In this document: positions 1 to 8,171 of the stretch, one piece after another
Numbering within the stretch: position 1 is the first letter of the stretch
Layout: every line of letters begins with the position of its first letter
Assembly (NCBI GenBank): GCA_041389885.1
Contig: JAWKRB010000033.1
Location: 22,675-86,674 of the forward strand
Source of the DNA: JAWKRB01 sp041389885
GTDB lineage: Bacteria; Myxococcota_A; Polyangia; Polyangiales; Ga0077539
DNA: 64,000 nt
Reading direction: 5' to 3'
Notes under the pieces: generated by a model
Database searches by the model: none
Told to the model about the DNA's origin: nothing
What the model saw: the letters and a program-made list of their open reading frames with translations, nothing else
Program-made: the position numbers and the translations under genes

Positions 1-1194
1 CAGGGTGCCGATCCAGAAGTGAAAATCAGCCGCGGCCTTGGAGTGGAGCTTGGTGCCCCAGAGGCGGGGAAAGAGCCAGTAGAACATCCCCGCGGCCATG
101 AAGCCGTTCCAGCCCAGGGCGCCCTCGTGGACGTGCCCGATGATCCAGTCGGTGTAGTGCGCGAGGCCGTTGACGCTCTTGATCGAGAGCATCGGGCCCT
201 CGAAGGTGGCCATGCCGTAGAAGGTCACGCCGGCGACGAAGAACTTGAGGATCGGGTCTTCGCGGACCTTGTCCCACGCGCCGCGGAGGGTCAGCAGCCC
301 GTTGAGCATTCCGCCCCAGGAGGGCGCCCAGAGCATGAGCGAGAAGATCATGCCCACGGTCTGCGCCCACTCGGGGAGGGCGGTGAACAGCAGGTGGTGG
401 GGCCCCGCCCAGATGTACATGAACACCAGGGCCCAGAAGTGGATGATGGACAGTCGGTACGAGAACACCGGCCGCCCCGCCGCCTTCGGGAGGAAGTAGT
501 ACATGATCCCGAGGATCGGGGTGGTGAGGAAGAACGCGACGGCGTTGTGCCCGTACCACCACTGGGTCAGCGCGTCTTGCACCCCGCCGAAGAGCGAGTA
601 GCTCTTGAAGAGCCCGATGGGCAGCGCGAGGTTGTTGACGATGTACAGCACCGCGATGGTGAGCACCGTCGCGATGTAGAACCAGATGGCGACGTAGAGG
701 TGCTTCTCGTTGCGCTTCGCGATGGTCCAGAAGAGGTTGACCGCGAAGATCACCCAGACCACCACGACGGCGAGGTCGATGGGCCACTCGAGCTCGGCGT
801 ACTCCTTACCCTGGGTGATCCCCAGCGGGAGGGTGACCGCCGCGGCGACGATGATCGCCTGGTAGAGCCAGAAGTGAACCTTCGACAGGCCATCGTGGGC
901 CATGCGCGTGCGGAGCAGGCGCTGGGTCGAGTAGTAGACCCCGGCGAAGATCATGTTGCCCACGAACGCGAAGATCACCGCGTTGGTGTGCAGCGGGCGC
1001 AGGCGCCCGAAGGTGAGGTACGGCGCGATGTTGGCGCCGTGCCACGAGAGCTGCAGGGCGATGATCACCCCGACCAGCATCCCGACGATGCCCCAGATCA
1101 CCGACGCGCTCGCGAAGAGTCGCACGATCGCGTCGTCGTACTGGATGCGGACCTTGCGGGCGCCTTCGGGCGCCTCCTCCAGACTCGTACTCAT
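1..1194 (-). CDS. ccoN: cbb3-type cytochrome c oxidase subunit I, C-terminus cut by window edge
   Basis: Catalytic haem-copper subunit of the high-affinity cbb3 terminal oxidase in the cytoplasmic membrane; it reduces oxygen to water. The reverse-strand reading opens MSTSLEEAPEGARKVRIQ and runs open to base 1, giving about 397 residues of a protein usually near 480. Hydrophobic helices alternate with family motifs: LRPLHTNAVIFAF (haem-ligand His), WWYGHNAVAFFLTTP (CuB-site His), MYIWAGPHHLLFTALPEW, and GHVHEGALGWNGF near the cut end. The ATG overlaps the ccoS stop by 4 bp (ATGA), so it follows ccoI and ccoS in one operon. ccoO and ccoP would be expected beyond the left edge. The recognition is firm; only the missing C-terminus is unseen. 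Confidence 0.95.
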   Translation of the reverse strand, partial: MSTSLEEAPEGARKVRIQYDDAIVRLFASASVIWGIVGMLVGVIIALQLSWHGANIAPYLTFGRLRPLHTNAVIFAFVGNMIFAGVYYSTQRLLRTRMAHDGLSKVHFWLYQAIIVAAAVTLPLGITQGKEYAELEWPIDLAVVVVWVIFAVNLFWTIAKRNEKHLYVAIWFYIATVLTIAVLYIVNNLALPIGLFKSYSLFGGVQDALTQWWYGHNAVAFFLTTPILGIMYYFLPKAAGRPVFSYRLSIIHFWALVFMYIWAGPHHLLFTALPEWAQTVGMIFSLMLWAPSWGGMLNGLLTLRGAWDKVREDPILKFFVAGVTFYGMATFEGPMLSIKSVNGLAHYTDWIIGHVHEGALGWNGFMAAGMFYWLFPRLWGTKLHSKAAADFHFWIGTL

Positions 1195-1373
1195 GGTTTC
1201 TCCTGGACGCTGGCGACGGTCGCCTCGACCGCGGGCGCGTCCTCCTGGATGGGGAGCAATGCGAGGCGATCGGCGTGCTGGTCGGACCGCTGGTGAACGC
1301 CGTGGCCGAACAAGAGCAACATGCCTGCCACCAACACGAGGCCGACGAAGGCGAGCAGGATCACGACTTCCAC
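1191..1373 (-). CDS. ccoS: cbb3-type cytochrome oxidase assembly protein CcoS
   Basis: A 60-residue protein with one N-terminal transmembrane helix (VVILLAFVGLVLVAGMLLLF) followed by a short polar tail, the usual size and layout of CcoS. CcoS proteins are needed to insert cofactors into cbb3 oxidase. The GTG start lies inside the last codons of the P-type ATPase gene (13-bp overlap), and the TGA stop overlaps the ccoN ATG. The ccoI-ccoS-ccoN order is itself strong evidence, since CcoS sequences are short and variable. The tail is richer in His, Gln and Asp than is typical. Confidence 0.85.
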   Translation of the reverse strand: MEVVILLAFVGLVLVAGMLLLFGHGVHQRSDQHADRLALLPIQEDAPAVEATVASVQEKP

Positions 1374-3745
1374 AGCGCGCTCCTCGGTGAGAGCGCCGCG
1401 ATCGTCGCCGCGAGGATCGACAGCGACGAGAGCGGCATCAGCAGCGCCGCGAGGAGCGGCGACATCCTCCCCGCGAGGCAGAGCCCCACCGCCGCGGTGT
1501 TGTAGACCGTGGCCACCGCGAGGTTGCGCCTCACCGTCCCGCGCAAGGCGTGCGCGGCGCGCAACGCGAGGCGCACGGGGCGCAGTCCTGGCGTGACGAA
1601 CCACGCGTCGGTGCGCGCGGGCATGAAGGGTCGGTCGACCGCCGGGGTGAGCGCGCAGTGGGCGCGCTGGGCGGCGAGGACGTCGTTGATCCCGTCGCCG
1701 ATCATCAGGGTGTCGCCGCGGTCGTGGGCGTCGAGCCAGGCGGCCTTGTCTTCTGGCGAGCACCCTCCGACGGCGCGCTCGGGGGCGATGCCCAGGGCCT
1801 CGGCCATGCGCTGCACGCGCTCGGGGGCGTCTCCCGAGAGGATCCACACCTCGTAGCCGTCGTCGGTCAGCCGTCGCAGCTCGTGCGCGGCGTCGGGGCG
1901 CAGGCGCTCCACCGCGTCGAGCCTCGCGAGGACCTCCCCGTCGACGGAGAACAGGGTGGAGTCGGGGTCTCCTCCCGACGCGGCCCAGTCGCCGCGGCCG
2001 AAGCGGTAGCGCCGGCCTTCATGCGACATCTCGACCCCGCGCCCGGTCTCTTCAGACACCGCGAGGGACTCATCCAAGACCACCTCGCCGTCGATCGCGA
2101 GGGCCTCGCGCACGGCGGCGCTGCGCGGGTGGAGGCTCCGGGCGACCATGTTCCCGAGGGCGCGGCGGGCCTCGGGGTCGAGGGCGCGGAGGCCGTCGGG
2201 GTCGCGGAGGGTGAGCGCGCCGGTGGTGAGGGTGCCGGTCTTGTCGAAGACCACCCGGCGGACCTCGGTCATGCGGTCGAGAAAGCCCGCGCTTCGCACG
2301 AAGAGCCCGAGGCGACGGAGGCCGGCCTGCACGAGCTCGTAGGCCGTGGGGGTGGCGATGCCGAAGGCGCAGGGGCAGGTGACCACGAGCACCGAGGTGG
2401 CGACCTGCGCGGCGCGGGAGAGCTCGCCCGTGACCAGGTACCACCCGACGAAGCCCAGCGTGGCGAGGGCGAGGACGGCGAGGACGTAGACCTTCGTGAG
2501 CTTGTTCCACCAGGCCGAGGCGCGGGGCGCTTCGCCGTCGCGCTCGACGGTGCGGCGCAGGAGGTTGGGGAGGCGCGAGTCGGCGAAGGGCTCGCGGGCC
2601 TCGACGGTGACGGCCCGCGCGCCGACGTTGAACGACCCCGCGGGGAGCTCCTCGCCCTGGACCTTCGCCCGCGGCGCGCTCTCGCCGTCGATCCAGTCGA
2701 GGGAGACGCTGGCCTCGGCGTCGCGGAGCGTGGCCGCGACGGGCACGAGATCCCCCGGCGCGACCAGCAGCACGTCTCCCGCGGCGATGTCGGCGCAGGG
2801 GATCACCCCCATGCGTCCATCCACCACCCGTCGCGCGAGGAGCGCGTCGGTGCCGTCGTCGGCCAGGAGCTGCATGCGGTTGCGGTCGAGCACCCGCTCC
2901 TGCAGCCAGCGCCCCACGAGCATGAGGGCGATGAAGGTGGTGACGGTGTCGAAATAGGCGCCCTGGTCGCGCCCCGCGAAGAAGTGCGCCGCGGAGCCGA
3001 GGTACCCGAGCACCGCGCCGAGGGCGATGGGCACGTCGAGGTGGAGCACCCCGCGCCGCGCGCCCTGCCAGGCCGAGCGCGCGAAGACGCTCGCGCCCAC
3101 GCCGACGCTGGCGGTGGCGAGGAGAAAGGCCGCCCAGCGAAACACCCCGTACACGGTCCCCTCGTGGAGCCCGTAGTACAGCGGGATGGAGAAGAGCATC
3201 GCGTTGAGCGCGAGGGCGATGGAGAGCCCCACGCGCCCGAGGAGCCCGCTGCTCCCCTGCTTCGCCCGCTTCACCGCGGGGCCGAAGAGGTAGCCGAACT
3301 GCTCGACGTCTTCGATGTACCCGCGGAGGTCGAAGCCCGGCGCGACGAGGAGCTCGACCTTTCCCAGCGCGGGGTTGACGGAGATGTCGAGGCCGGCTCC
3401 GTCGGCCGCGTGTCGCTTGAAGAGCTCCTCTTGAAGCCAGACGCAGGCCGCGCACTGAATCCCCTGGAGGTCGAGCTCGACGCACTGCGCGCGGGAGGCG
3501 CCCCGGAGCGAAGACTCCATCGCGTCGAGCCACTTCAGGTCACGGTGCGCCCGGGGCGCGCTCGCCGGCGCAGACGACTCGCCGCGGAGGTCGTAGTAGC
3601 GCTCGAGCCCCCGCGCGGAGAGCAGCGAGCTCACCGCGCGACACCCGATGCAGCAGAAGCGCGCGCCTCCCTCGGTCTCCGCGCCGCAGTGCGCGCAGGC
3701 CCGCGCGGCAGGGAGCGCGGCGGGCGTTTCGAGGTCGACGGTCAT
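1361..3745 (-). CDS. ccoI: Heavy-metal (copper) P1B-type ATPase, CcoI/FixI-like
   Basis: Membrane ATPase of 794 residues that exports copper for cbb3 oxidase maturation. In order it has an N-terminal Cys cluster (CAHCG...FCCIGC) typical of CcoI-type pumps, a heavy-metal-associated domain with GIQCAACVWLQ, membrane helices, the CPC metal-site motif (about residues 457-459, VTCPCAFGIATP), the phosphorylated Asp in DKTGTLT (about D501), and the hinge GDGINDV. I chose the ATG at 3745 (MTVDLETPAALP). The open frame extends 90 bp upstream, but that stretch has no family similarity, and this start sits just before the Cys cluster. It overlaps ccoS by 13 bp and leads the operon in this window. The neighbours favour a CcoI role over general copper detoxification. 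Confidence 0.93.
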   Translation of the reverse strand: MTVDLETPAALPAARACAHCGAETEGGARFCCIGCRAVSSLLSARGLERYYDLRGESSAPASAPRAHRDLKWLDAMESSLRGASRAQCVELDLQGIQCAACVWLQEELFKRHAADGAGLDISVNPALGKVELLVAPGFDLRGYIEDVEQFGYLFGPAVKRAKQGSSGLLGRVGLSIALALNAMLFSIPLYYGLHEGTVYGVFRWAAFLLATASVGVGASVFARSAWQGARRGVLHLDVPIALGAVLGYLGSAAHFFAGRDQGAYFDTVTTFIALMLVGRWLQERVLDRNRMQLLADDGTDALLARRVVDGRMGVIPCADIAAGDVLLVAPGDLVPVAATLRDAEASVSLDWIDGESAPRAKVQGEELPAGSFNVGARAVTVEAREPFADSRLPNLLRRTVERDGEAPRASAWWNKLTKVYVLAVLALATLGFVGWYLVTGELSRAAQVATSVLVVTCPCAFGIATPTAYELVQAGLRRLGLFVRSAGFLDRMTEVRRVVFDKTGTLTTGALTLRDPDGLRALDPEARRALGNMVARSLHPRSAAVREALAIDGEVVLDESLAVSEETGRGVEMSHEGRRYRFGRGDWAASGGDPDSTLFSVDGEVLARLDAVERLRPDAAHELRRLTDDGYEVWILSGDAPERVQRMAEALGIAPERAVGGCSPEDKAAWLDAHDRGDTLMIGDGINDVLAAQRAHCALTPAVDRPFMPARTDAWFVTPGLRPVRLALRAAHALRGTVRRNLAVATVYNTAAVGLCLAGRMSPLLAALLMPLSSLSILAATIAALSPRSALWKS

Positions 3746-3911
3746 CGCGAGGGCAGGCGATGGCAACTCGGGTGCCAGCGCCAGAACGCGGGGCGTGCGC
3801 GAGGGAGGGCTGCGCACGCGGTGCACCGAACGCACGATGCGCGCGACGCCGCGCCAGGGACGCGCGATGTGCGGGCGGCGGAGAACGGGACGTGAGGGAG
3901 GGGGCGGAGGG

Positions 3912-3927
3912 GAGGGGAGTGCCCCTC
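3912..3927 (-). terminator. Possible hairpin downstream of the small lipoprotein gene
   Basis: A perfect 6-bp stem (GAGGGG/CCCCTC) with a 4-nt loop lies 7 bp beyond the stop of the minus-strand lipoprotein gene. No U-tract follows, so this is only a candidate terminator or RNA-stabilising hairpin. Confidence 0.25.
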
Positions 3928-3933
3928 ACGGAG

Positions 3934-4182
3934 TCACTGCTCCGCGAGCGCGTCTCTCGCGGCGTCGACGCCGCCGTCGCGGGCGTCGCAGAGGGCGTCG
4001 TCGATGTCACCGCTCGGACAGCCGCGACACCCGACCTGGGTGATCGCGCCGCCGCAGCCTCCGCGGCGGCAGGTGATCGCTCGGAAGCATGTGTCTTCGT
4101 CGACGCAGCCCGCCGACAGAAGCGCGCTCAGCGCCGCGATTCGACACACGATGCCGCGTAGGTGCATGGGTGTGGGACTCAT
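3934..4182 (-). CDS. Small Cys-rich lipoprotein, unknown function
   Basis: An 82-residue product starting MSPTPMHLRGIVCRIAALS, with a hydrophobic stretch and the lipobox LLSAGC, so it is predicted to be exported and lipid-anchored. The mature part has about eight Cys in short spacing (C-VDEDT-C, TCRRGGCGG, GCRGC) and an acidic tail, suggesting a disulphide-stabilised or metal-binding mini-domain. The frame is open another 150 bp upstream, but that part runs into the palindromic repeat and has no signal-peptide character. I do not recognise the family. It stands alone, on the strand of the ccoI genes, 188 bp from the ccoI start. Confidence 0.55.
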   Translation of the reverse strand: MSPTPMHLRGIVCRIAALSALLSAGCVDEDTCFRAITCRRGGCGGAITQVGCRGCPSGDIDDALCDARDGGVDAARDALAEQ

Positions 4183-4224
4183 CGCACTGCCTCGGAGCGA
4201 CCGCAATGGGGACAAGGCGAGCGG

Positions 4225-4481
4225 GCGTCGCGCGTAACTTCGACACGTTGCGTGGCCCCTCCACCCCTTGGCTCCCCTCCTCCATGGGCTTCGCCGATGG
4301 AGGAGGGCTGAGACACAAGGGATGGCAGACACCTCCGCGCGGTCTCAAGAAATCCGACGCATCCCAAGGGCAGTTCGACGCGGCAGTCGCCCCGAAGGAC
4401 AGCCCCTCCTCCATCGGCGAAGCCCATGGAGGAGGAGCCAAGGGTGGAGGGCCACGCAAATGTCGAAGTTACGCGCGACGC
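4225..4481. repeat. Long imperfect palindrome, copy 1 of a dispersed element
   Basis: The left arm (4225-4307) and right arm (4404-4481) are near-perfect reverse complements over about 80 bp, differing mainly in the length of C runs and one short mismatch. Each arm ends inward in a smaller hairpin, CTCCTCCAT/ATGGAGGAG around GGGCTTCGCC. The roughly 96-bp spacer begins CTGAGACACAAGGGATGGCA and shares long stretches with the spacer of the element at 41152-41645. It fills the non-coding gap 4183-4593. No transposase is inside, so it resembles a non-autonomous or REP/MITE-type element. ORFs through it are artefacts. Confidence 0.85.
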
Positions 4482-4593
4482 CGGCGAGCGCATGATCCAT
4501 TTCAAGGTCGCGAAGACCGCTCGAAGGCTCTACCTACATCCATCACGAGAATGAAGAGTCCTTGTGTCTCTTCTAAGAAGGGCCTGCCCATCC

Positions 4594-5205
4594 ATGAGCG
4601 ACACCTTGAAGAGGGTCCCTCTGCGCCGTAGTCTTGACATGATGCCGCCGAGCGACACGCCCAGCCACGAGTTCTTGGAGAGGTGGGTCGTCCCGTTCTA
4701 CCTGCTGGACCTCTCGCGAGACGTCGAGGCCTTCATCGACGCCCTGCGTCACGTCGCGCCCGAGTTGAACGAAGCGGTCATCGCGGAGCTGCTCGCGCGT
4801 CTGAACTGGCGCCCTCGCATCGTCGGGGCCTACTTCGTCGCGATCAGGCGCTGCTACGCCTTCGAAGAGCAGATCGGCCGCCTTCTGCTGCGCAGCGAGG
4901 TCTGCTACGCCGGACGCGGGTTCTGCGTCGCCCTGGCGCGCCTCAACACCCCGGCCTCGGTCGCGTCTCTCGAGGAGTACCTCGACGTCTACCTCTCCCG
5001 CGTTGAGTGGTTCTTCGATCAGGGCGAGGCGATGGCGGCCCTCGGGTACCTCGACGCACAGAACGGAACGGACCGCCGCGCGAGGTTCATGCCGCGGTGG
5101 CAGCGCTTCATCGAGAACAAGCCGCGCTGGGACCTCACCCGTCACGACAACCTCTTTCGCGTGACCATGAACGCCCTGGAACGAGTGGCCACGTCGGTCG
5201 CTTGA
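4594..5205 (+). CDS. DUF6000 family protein
   Basis: A soluble protein of about 203 residues whose core (VVPFYLLDLSRDVEAFI, LNWRPRIVGAYFVAIRR, IGRLLLRSEVCYAG, CVALARLNTPASVASL, EEYLDVYLSRVEWFFDQG) matches my recollection of the DUF6000 family, found scattered in soil bacteria and without known function. It is probably all-helical and cytoplasmic. Starts are possible at 4564 (GTG), 4594 (ATG) and 4639 (ATG). I took 4594, which has AAGAAGG about 11 bases upstream; 4639 gives the length closest to the conserved core. It is followed after 18 bp by the crystallin J1-like gene, so the two are probably co-transcribed. Confidence 0.75.
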   Translation: MSDTLKRVPLRRSLDMMPPSDTPSHEFLERWVVPFYLLDLSRDVEAFIDALRHVAPELNEAVIAELLARLNWRPRIVGAYFVAIRRCYAFEEQIGRLLLRSEVCYAGRGFCVALARLNTPASVASLEEYLDVYLSRVEWFFDQGEAMAALGYLDAQNGTDRRARFMPRWQRFIENKPRWDLTRHDNLFRVTMNALERVATSVA

Positions 5206-5223
5206 CCCTACACTGGCCCCGCG

Positions 5224-5571
5224 ATGGGCACCGTCACGCTCTACCGTCCGACCGGACCTGACGAACTGAAGCTCGTAGAGGCCTCGGGCTTTCGCCGCTG
5301 GCCGCCTCGCCTGCCGGAGCAGCCGATCTTCTACCCCGTGACCAACGAACGATACGCGACCGAGATCGCCTCTCGCTGGAACACCGCGGAGTCTGGCTCG
5401 GGCTTCGTCACCCGCTTCGAGGTGAAGCGAGAGTTCATGGATCGCTATGAGATCCAGACCGTGGGAGCCTCCCATCACGGCGAGTGGTGGATCCCCGCCG
5501 AGCACCTGAACGAGCTCAATGACAACCTCGTCGGCACGATCGAGGTGATCGCCCGATTCGGCCAGCCATAA
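5224..5571 (+). CDS. ADP-ribosylation/crystallin J1-like small protein
   Basis: A 115-residue protein with the pattern VTLYRPTGPDELKLVEASGF, PPRLPEQPIFYPVTNERYA, SGFVTRFEVKREF and HGEWWIPAEHLNELN. This is typical of short proteins that databases label ADP-ribosylation/crystallin J1; the label is historical and no activity is established. It has no signal peptide or membrane segment. It starts with ATG 18 bp after the DUF6000 gene and is followed by the DUF2200 gene, suggesting a small operon of conserved orphans. I see no toxin-antitoxin signature. Confidence 0.75.
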   Translation: MGTVTLYRPTGPDELKLVEASGFRRWPPRLPEQPIFYPVTNERYATEIASRWNTAESGSGFVTRFEVKREFMDRYEIQTVGASHHGEWWIPAEHLNELNDNLVGTIEVIARFGQP

Positions 5572-5618
5572 CCCCTCTGTGCGCAGTGACCCCGCGCGGC
5601 CCTCCAGGAGACTCCCCA

Positions 5619-5978
5619 GTGCCCGGACATCGCATCTTCACGACCCCCTTCGCCTCGGTCTACCCGTTGTACGTCCGGAAGGCGGAGCGCAAGGGACGCA
5701 CACAAGACGAGGTCGACCGCATCCTCCGCTGGCTCACCGGCTATGATCAGACCGGCCTTCTCCGCGAGATCGACGCGCAGACCACCTTCGAGGACTTCTT
5801 CGCCCGAGCCCCGGCGATGCACCCGAACCGCTCCCTCATCACGGGCCTGGTCTGCGGCGTGCGCGTCGAGGCGGTCGAAGACCCGTTGATGCAGACCATC
5901 CGCCAGCTCGACAAGCTCATCGACGAGCTCGCGAAGGGCAGGGCGATGGAGAAGATCCTTCGGCAAGCGGTCGTGTGA
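5619..5978 (+). CDS. DUF2200 domain-containing protein
   Basis: A 119-residue cytoplasmic protein covering the whole DUF2200 family: HRIFTTPFASVYPLYVRKAE, RKGRTQDEVDRILRWLTGYD, ITGLVCGVRVEAVEDPLMQ and IRQLDKLIDELAKGRAMEK. The function is unknown. The frame is open from 5586, but I place the start at the GTG at 5619 because AGGAG lies about 8 bases upstream and the family begins just after it. The stop overlaps the chrA start codon (GTGTGA), so translation of the two is probably coupled. Confidence 0.85.
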   Translation: MPGHRIFTTPFASVYPLYVRKAERKGRTQDEVDRILRWLTGYDQTGLLREIDAQTTFEDFFARAPAMHPNRSLITGLVCGVRVEAVEDPLMQTIRQLDKLIDELAKGRAMEKILRQAVV

Positions 5979-7201
5979 CCCCTCGGGATCGCAACGCGCA
6001 CCCGCGCCCCCTCCCCCAGCACGCGCTGGCCGAGGTCGCCGGGGCCTTTCTGAAGCTCGGGTGCGTGTCCTTCGGCGGTCCGGCCGCGCACCTCGGGTAC
6101 TTTCGCGCGGAGTTCGTGGAGCGACGTCGGTGGCTCGACGACGCGCATTTCAGCGACCTCGTGGCGCTGTGCCAGTCTCTGCCCGGTCCCGGGAGCAGCC
6201 AGGTGGTCTTCGCGCTGGGGATGCACCGCGCGGGCCTCGCCGGCGCCCTCGTCGCGTCGGCGTGCTTCACCCTTCCCTCGGCCGCGTGGATGATCGCCTT
6301 CGCCTACGGCGTCGCGGCCCTCGGCGACCTGCAGCGCGCGGGGTGGCTCCACGGGCTGAAGCTCGCCGCCGTCGCCGTCGTCGCCCAGGCCGTGTGGGGA
6401 ATGGGCAAGAGGCTCTGCACCGACCGCGCGAGGGTCTCGCTGTGCCTCGCCTCCGCCGCGGCGCTGCTGGCCGCGCCCGGCGCGCTCGCGCAGCTCGGGG
6501 TGATCGCGGTCGGCGCGCTCGTGGGCTGGGCGCTCTATCGCGACGAGGTCGCGGTCGCCGAGAGCTCGAATGAAGCCCCGCGCCACCACCTCGCCGCAGG
6601 CGCCGCGCTCGCGCTGTTCGCCGCGCTGCTGGTCGCCCTCCCCGCGCTCGCCTCCGCCACGGGGAGCAGGGCGCTCGCGGTCTTCGACGCGTTCTATCGC
6701 GCGGGCTCGCTGGTGTTCGGCGGGGGGCACGTGGTGCTGCCGCTGCTGCGCGCCGAGCTCGTCCCGCGGGGGTGGATCTCGCACGACCGCTTTCTCGCGG
6801 GATATGGCGCGGCGCAGGCGCTGCCGGGCCCGTTGTTCACCTTCGCGGCGTACCTCGGGGCGGCGATGCGACCGGGTCCGCGGGCGTGGGCGCAGGGGCT
6901 GTGGTCGCTGCTGGCGATCTTTCTCCCCGCGTGGCTGCTCATCGGAGGCGCGCTCCCCTTCTGGCACCGGCTCCGCGCGACCCGCGCCGCGCAGGCCGCC
7001 CTCGCGGGGGCGAACGCGGCGGTGGTCGGGGTGCTCCTCGCGGCGCTGTACGATCCGGTGTTCACCGGGGCCGTTCACCGTCGCGCCGACGGGGTCGCCG
7101 CGCTGCTGGCCTACGGGCTCCTCGAGACCTGGAAGACTCCCCCCTGGCTCGTGGTGATCGCCATGGCCGCGGCGGGTCAGTGGGCGCTGCCGGGGGGCTG
7201 A
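5975..7201 (+). CDS. chrA: Chromate efflux transporter ChrA (CHR family)
   Basis: A two-domain inner-membrane protein of 408 residues that expels chromate. The two homologous halves are visible: FLKLGCVSFGGPAAHLGYF near residue 20 and FYRAGSLVFGGGHVVLPLL near residue 230. Each is followed by the CHR-family region (CQSLPGPGSSQ and GAAQALPGPLFTF) and by helices. Length and duplication match the long-chain CHR type. It starts with GTG overlapping the DUF2200 stop and ends 2 bp from the convergent haloalkane dehalogenase gene. No chrB-type regulator is nearby, so regulation is not evident. Confidence 0.93.
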   Translation: MTPRDRNAHPRPLPQHALAEVAGAFLKLGCVSFGGPAAHLGYFRAEFVERRRWLDDAHFSDLVALCQSLPGPGSSQVVFALGMHRAGLAGALVASACFTLPSAAWMIAFAYGVAALGDLQRAGWLHGLKLAAVAVVAQAVWGMGKRLCTDRARVSLCLASAAALLAAPGALAQLGVIAVGALVGWALYRDEVAVAESSNEAPRHHLAAGAALALFAALLVALPALASATGSRALAVFDAFYRAGSLVFGGGHVVLPLLRAELVPRGWISHDRFLAGYGAAQALPGPLFTFAAYLGAAMRPGPRAWAQGLWSLLAIFLPAWLLIGGALPFWHRLRATRAAQAALAGANAAVVGVLLAALYDPVFTGAVHRRADGVAALLAYGLLETWKTPPWLVVIAMAAAGQWALPGG

Positions 7202-7203
7202 GG

Positions 7204-8103
7204 TCAGCGCTTGGGCGGGATCCACGCCACCAGGCGCGCCGCGAGCTCGGGGCCCACGTCCTCTTGCAGAAAGTGCCCCGCGCCGCGGAGCGTGTCGTGC
7301 GCCTGGCCCTTCGCCCCCGCGACGCGCGACTGGAGCACCCGGTCGGCGCCGCGGGTGATGGGGTCGTTGCGCCCGAAGAGCGTGAGAAAGGGCTTCTCGA
7401 AGGCCGCGAGCGACTCCCACGCGCGGCGGTTGGCCGGGCTCTCGGGGTCGTCCGGCCGCGTCGGGACCAGCGAGGGGAACACCCGCGCCCCCGCCTTGTG
7501 CGCCTCGGTCGGAAAGGGCGCGTCGTAGGCCGCCCGGACCTCTGGGGACATCCCCCGCACGCAGCCGCTCGCGACGATGCGTCCGATGGGAAACACCGGC
7601 GTCCACCGCGCGAAGGCCCGCCACGCCCGAAACGCCGCGGGAAAGTCTTCGTCGCCCGTGGGGAGAAAGGTGTTGCCCGCGCACACCCGCGCGAAGCGCT
7701 CGGGGTGCTCCGCGACCAGGCGCAGGCCGATGAGGCCGCCCCAGTCCTGGCAGAAGAGGGTCACGTCGCGCAGGTCGAGGTCCTTGAGCCACGCGCTCAT
7801 CCACGCGACGTGCTTCGCGTAGGTGTACGCGCGGGGGTCGGAGGGCTTGTCGCTGCGGCCGAAGCCCACGAGGTCGGGCGCGATCACCCGCAGCCCCGCG
7901 GCCCGCAGGGCAGGGATCATCTTGCGGTACAGGTAGCTCCAGCTCGGCTCGCCGTGCAGCAGCAGCACCGCGGGCGCGTCGGCCTCGCCCTCGTCGACCC
8001 GCGCGACGCGAAGGCCCTCCACCTCGGAGTACTTCGGCGCGTAGGGGAAATCAGGGAGCGACGCGAAGCGCGCCTCGGGCGTGCGGAGGATCTCCTGGCT
8101 CAT
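7204..8103 (-). CDS. Haloalkane dehalogenase (HLD-I type)
   Basis: A cytoplasmic alpha/beta hydrolase of 299 residues that cleaves carbon-halogen bonds in haloalkanes. It aligns well by eye with DhlA-type enzymes: oxyanion region HGEPSWSYLYRKMIPAL, PDLVGFGRSDKPSDP, nucleophile Asp in FCQDWGG (the Trp after it is a halide-binding residue), the likely acid Asp in FGRNDP, and the catalytic His in GAGHFLQED. The ATG at 8103 is the only sensible start. Myxobacteria are not known haloalkane degraders, so the true substrate may differ. It stands alone, convergent with chrA. Confidence 0.9.
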   Translation of the reverse strand: MSQEILRTPEARFASLPDFPYAPKYSEVEGLRVARVDEGEADAPAVLLLHGEPSWSYLYRKMIPALRAAGLRVIAPDLVGFGRSDKPSDPRAYTYAKHVAWMSAWLKDLDLRDVTLFCQDWGGLIGLRLVAEHPERFARVCAGNTFLPTGDEDFPAAFRAWRAFARWTPVFPIGRIVASGCVRGMSPEVRAAYDAPFPTEAHKAGARVFPSLVPTRPDDPESPANRRAWESLAAFEKPFLTLFGRNDPITRGADRVLQSRVAGAKGQAHDTLRGAGHFLQEDVGPELAARLVAWIPPKR

Positions 8104-8171
8104 CGTGGGCGCAGGGTATCGCCATTCCTCCCGAGGGAGGGGTGAGCGGGCTCACGGTGGGGACGAGGAGA

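Noticed and set aside
4225..4481. ORFs crossing the palindrome (e.g. 4007-4459 minus, 4089-4631 plus)
   Set aside because: They read through inverted arms giving mirrored peptides (SSMGFADGG, LLHRRSPWRR) also seen at 41.3 kb; these are repeat translations.
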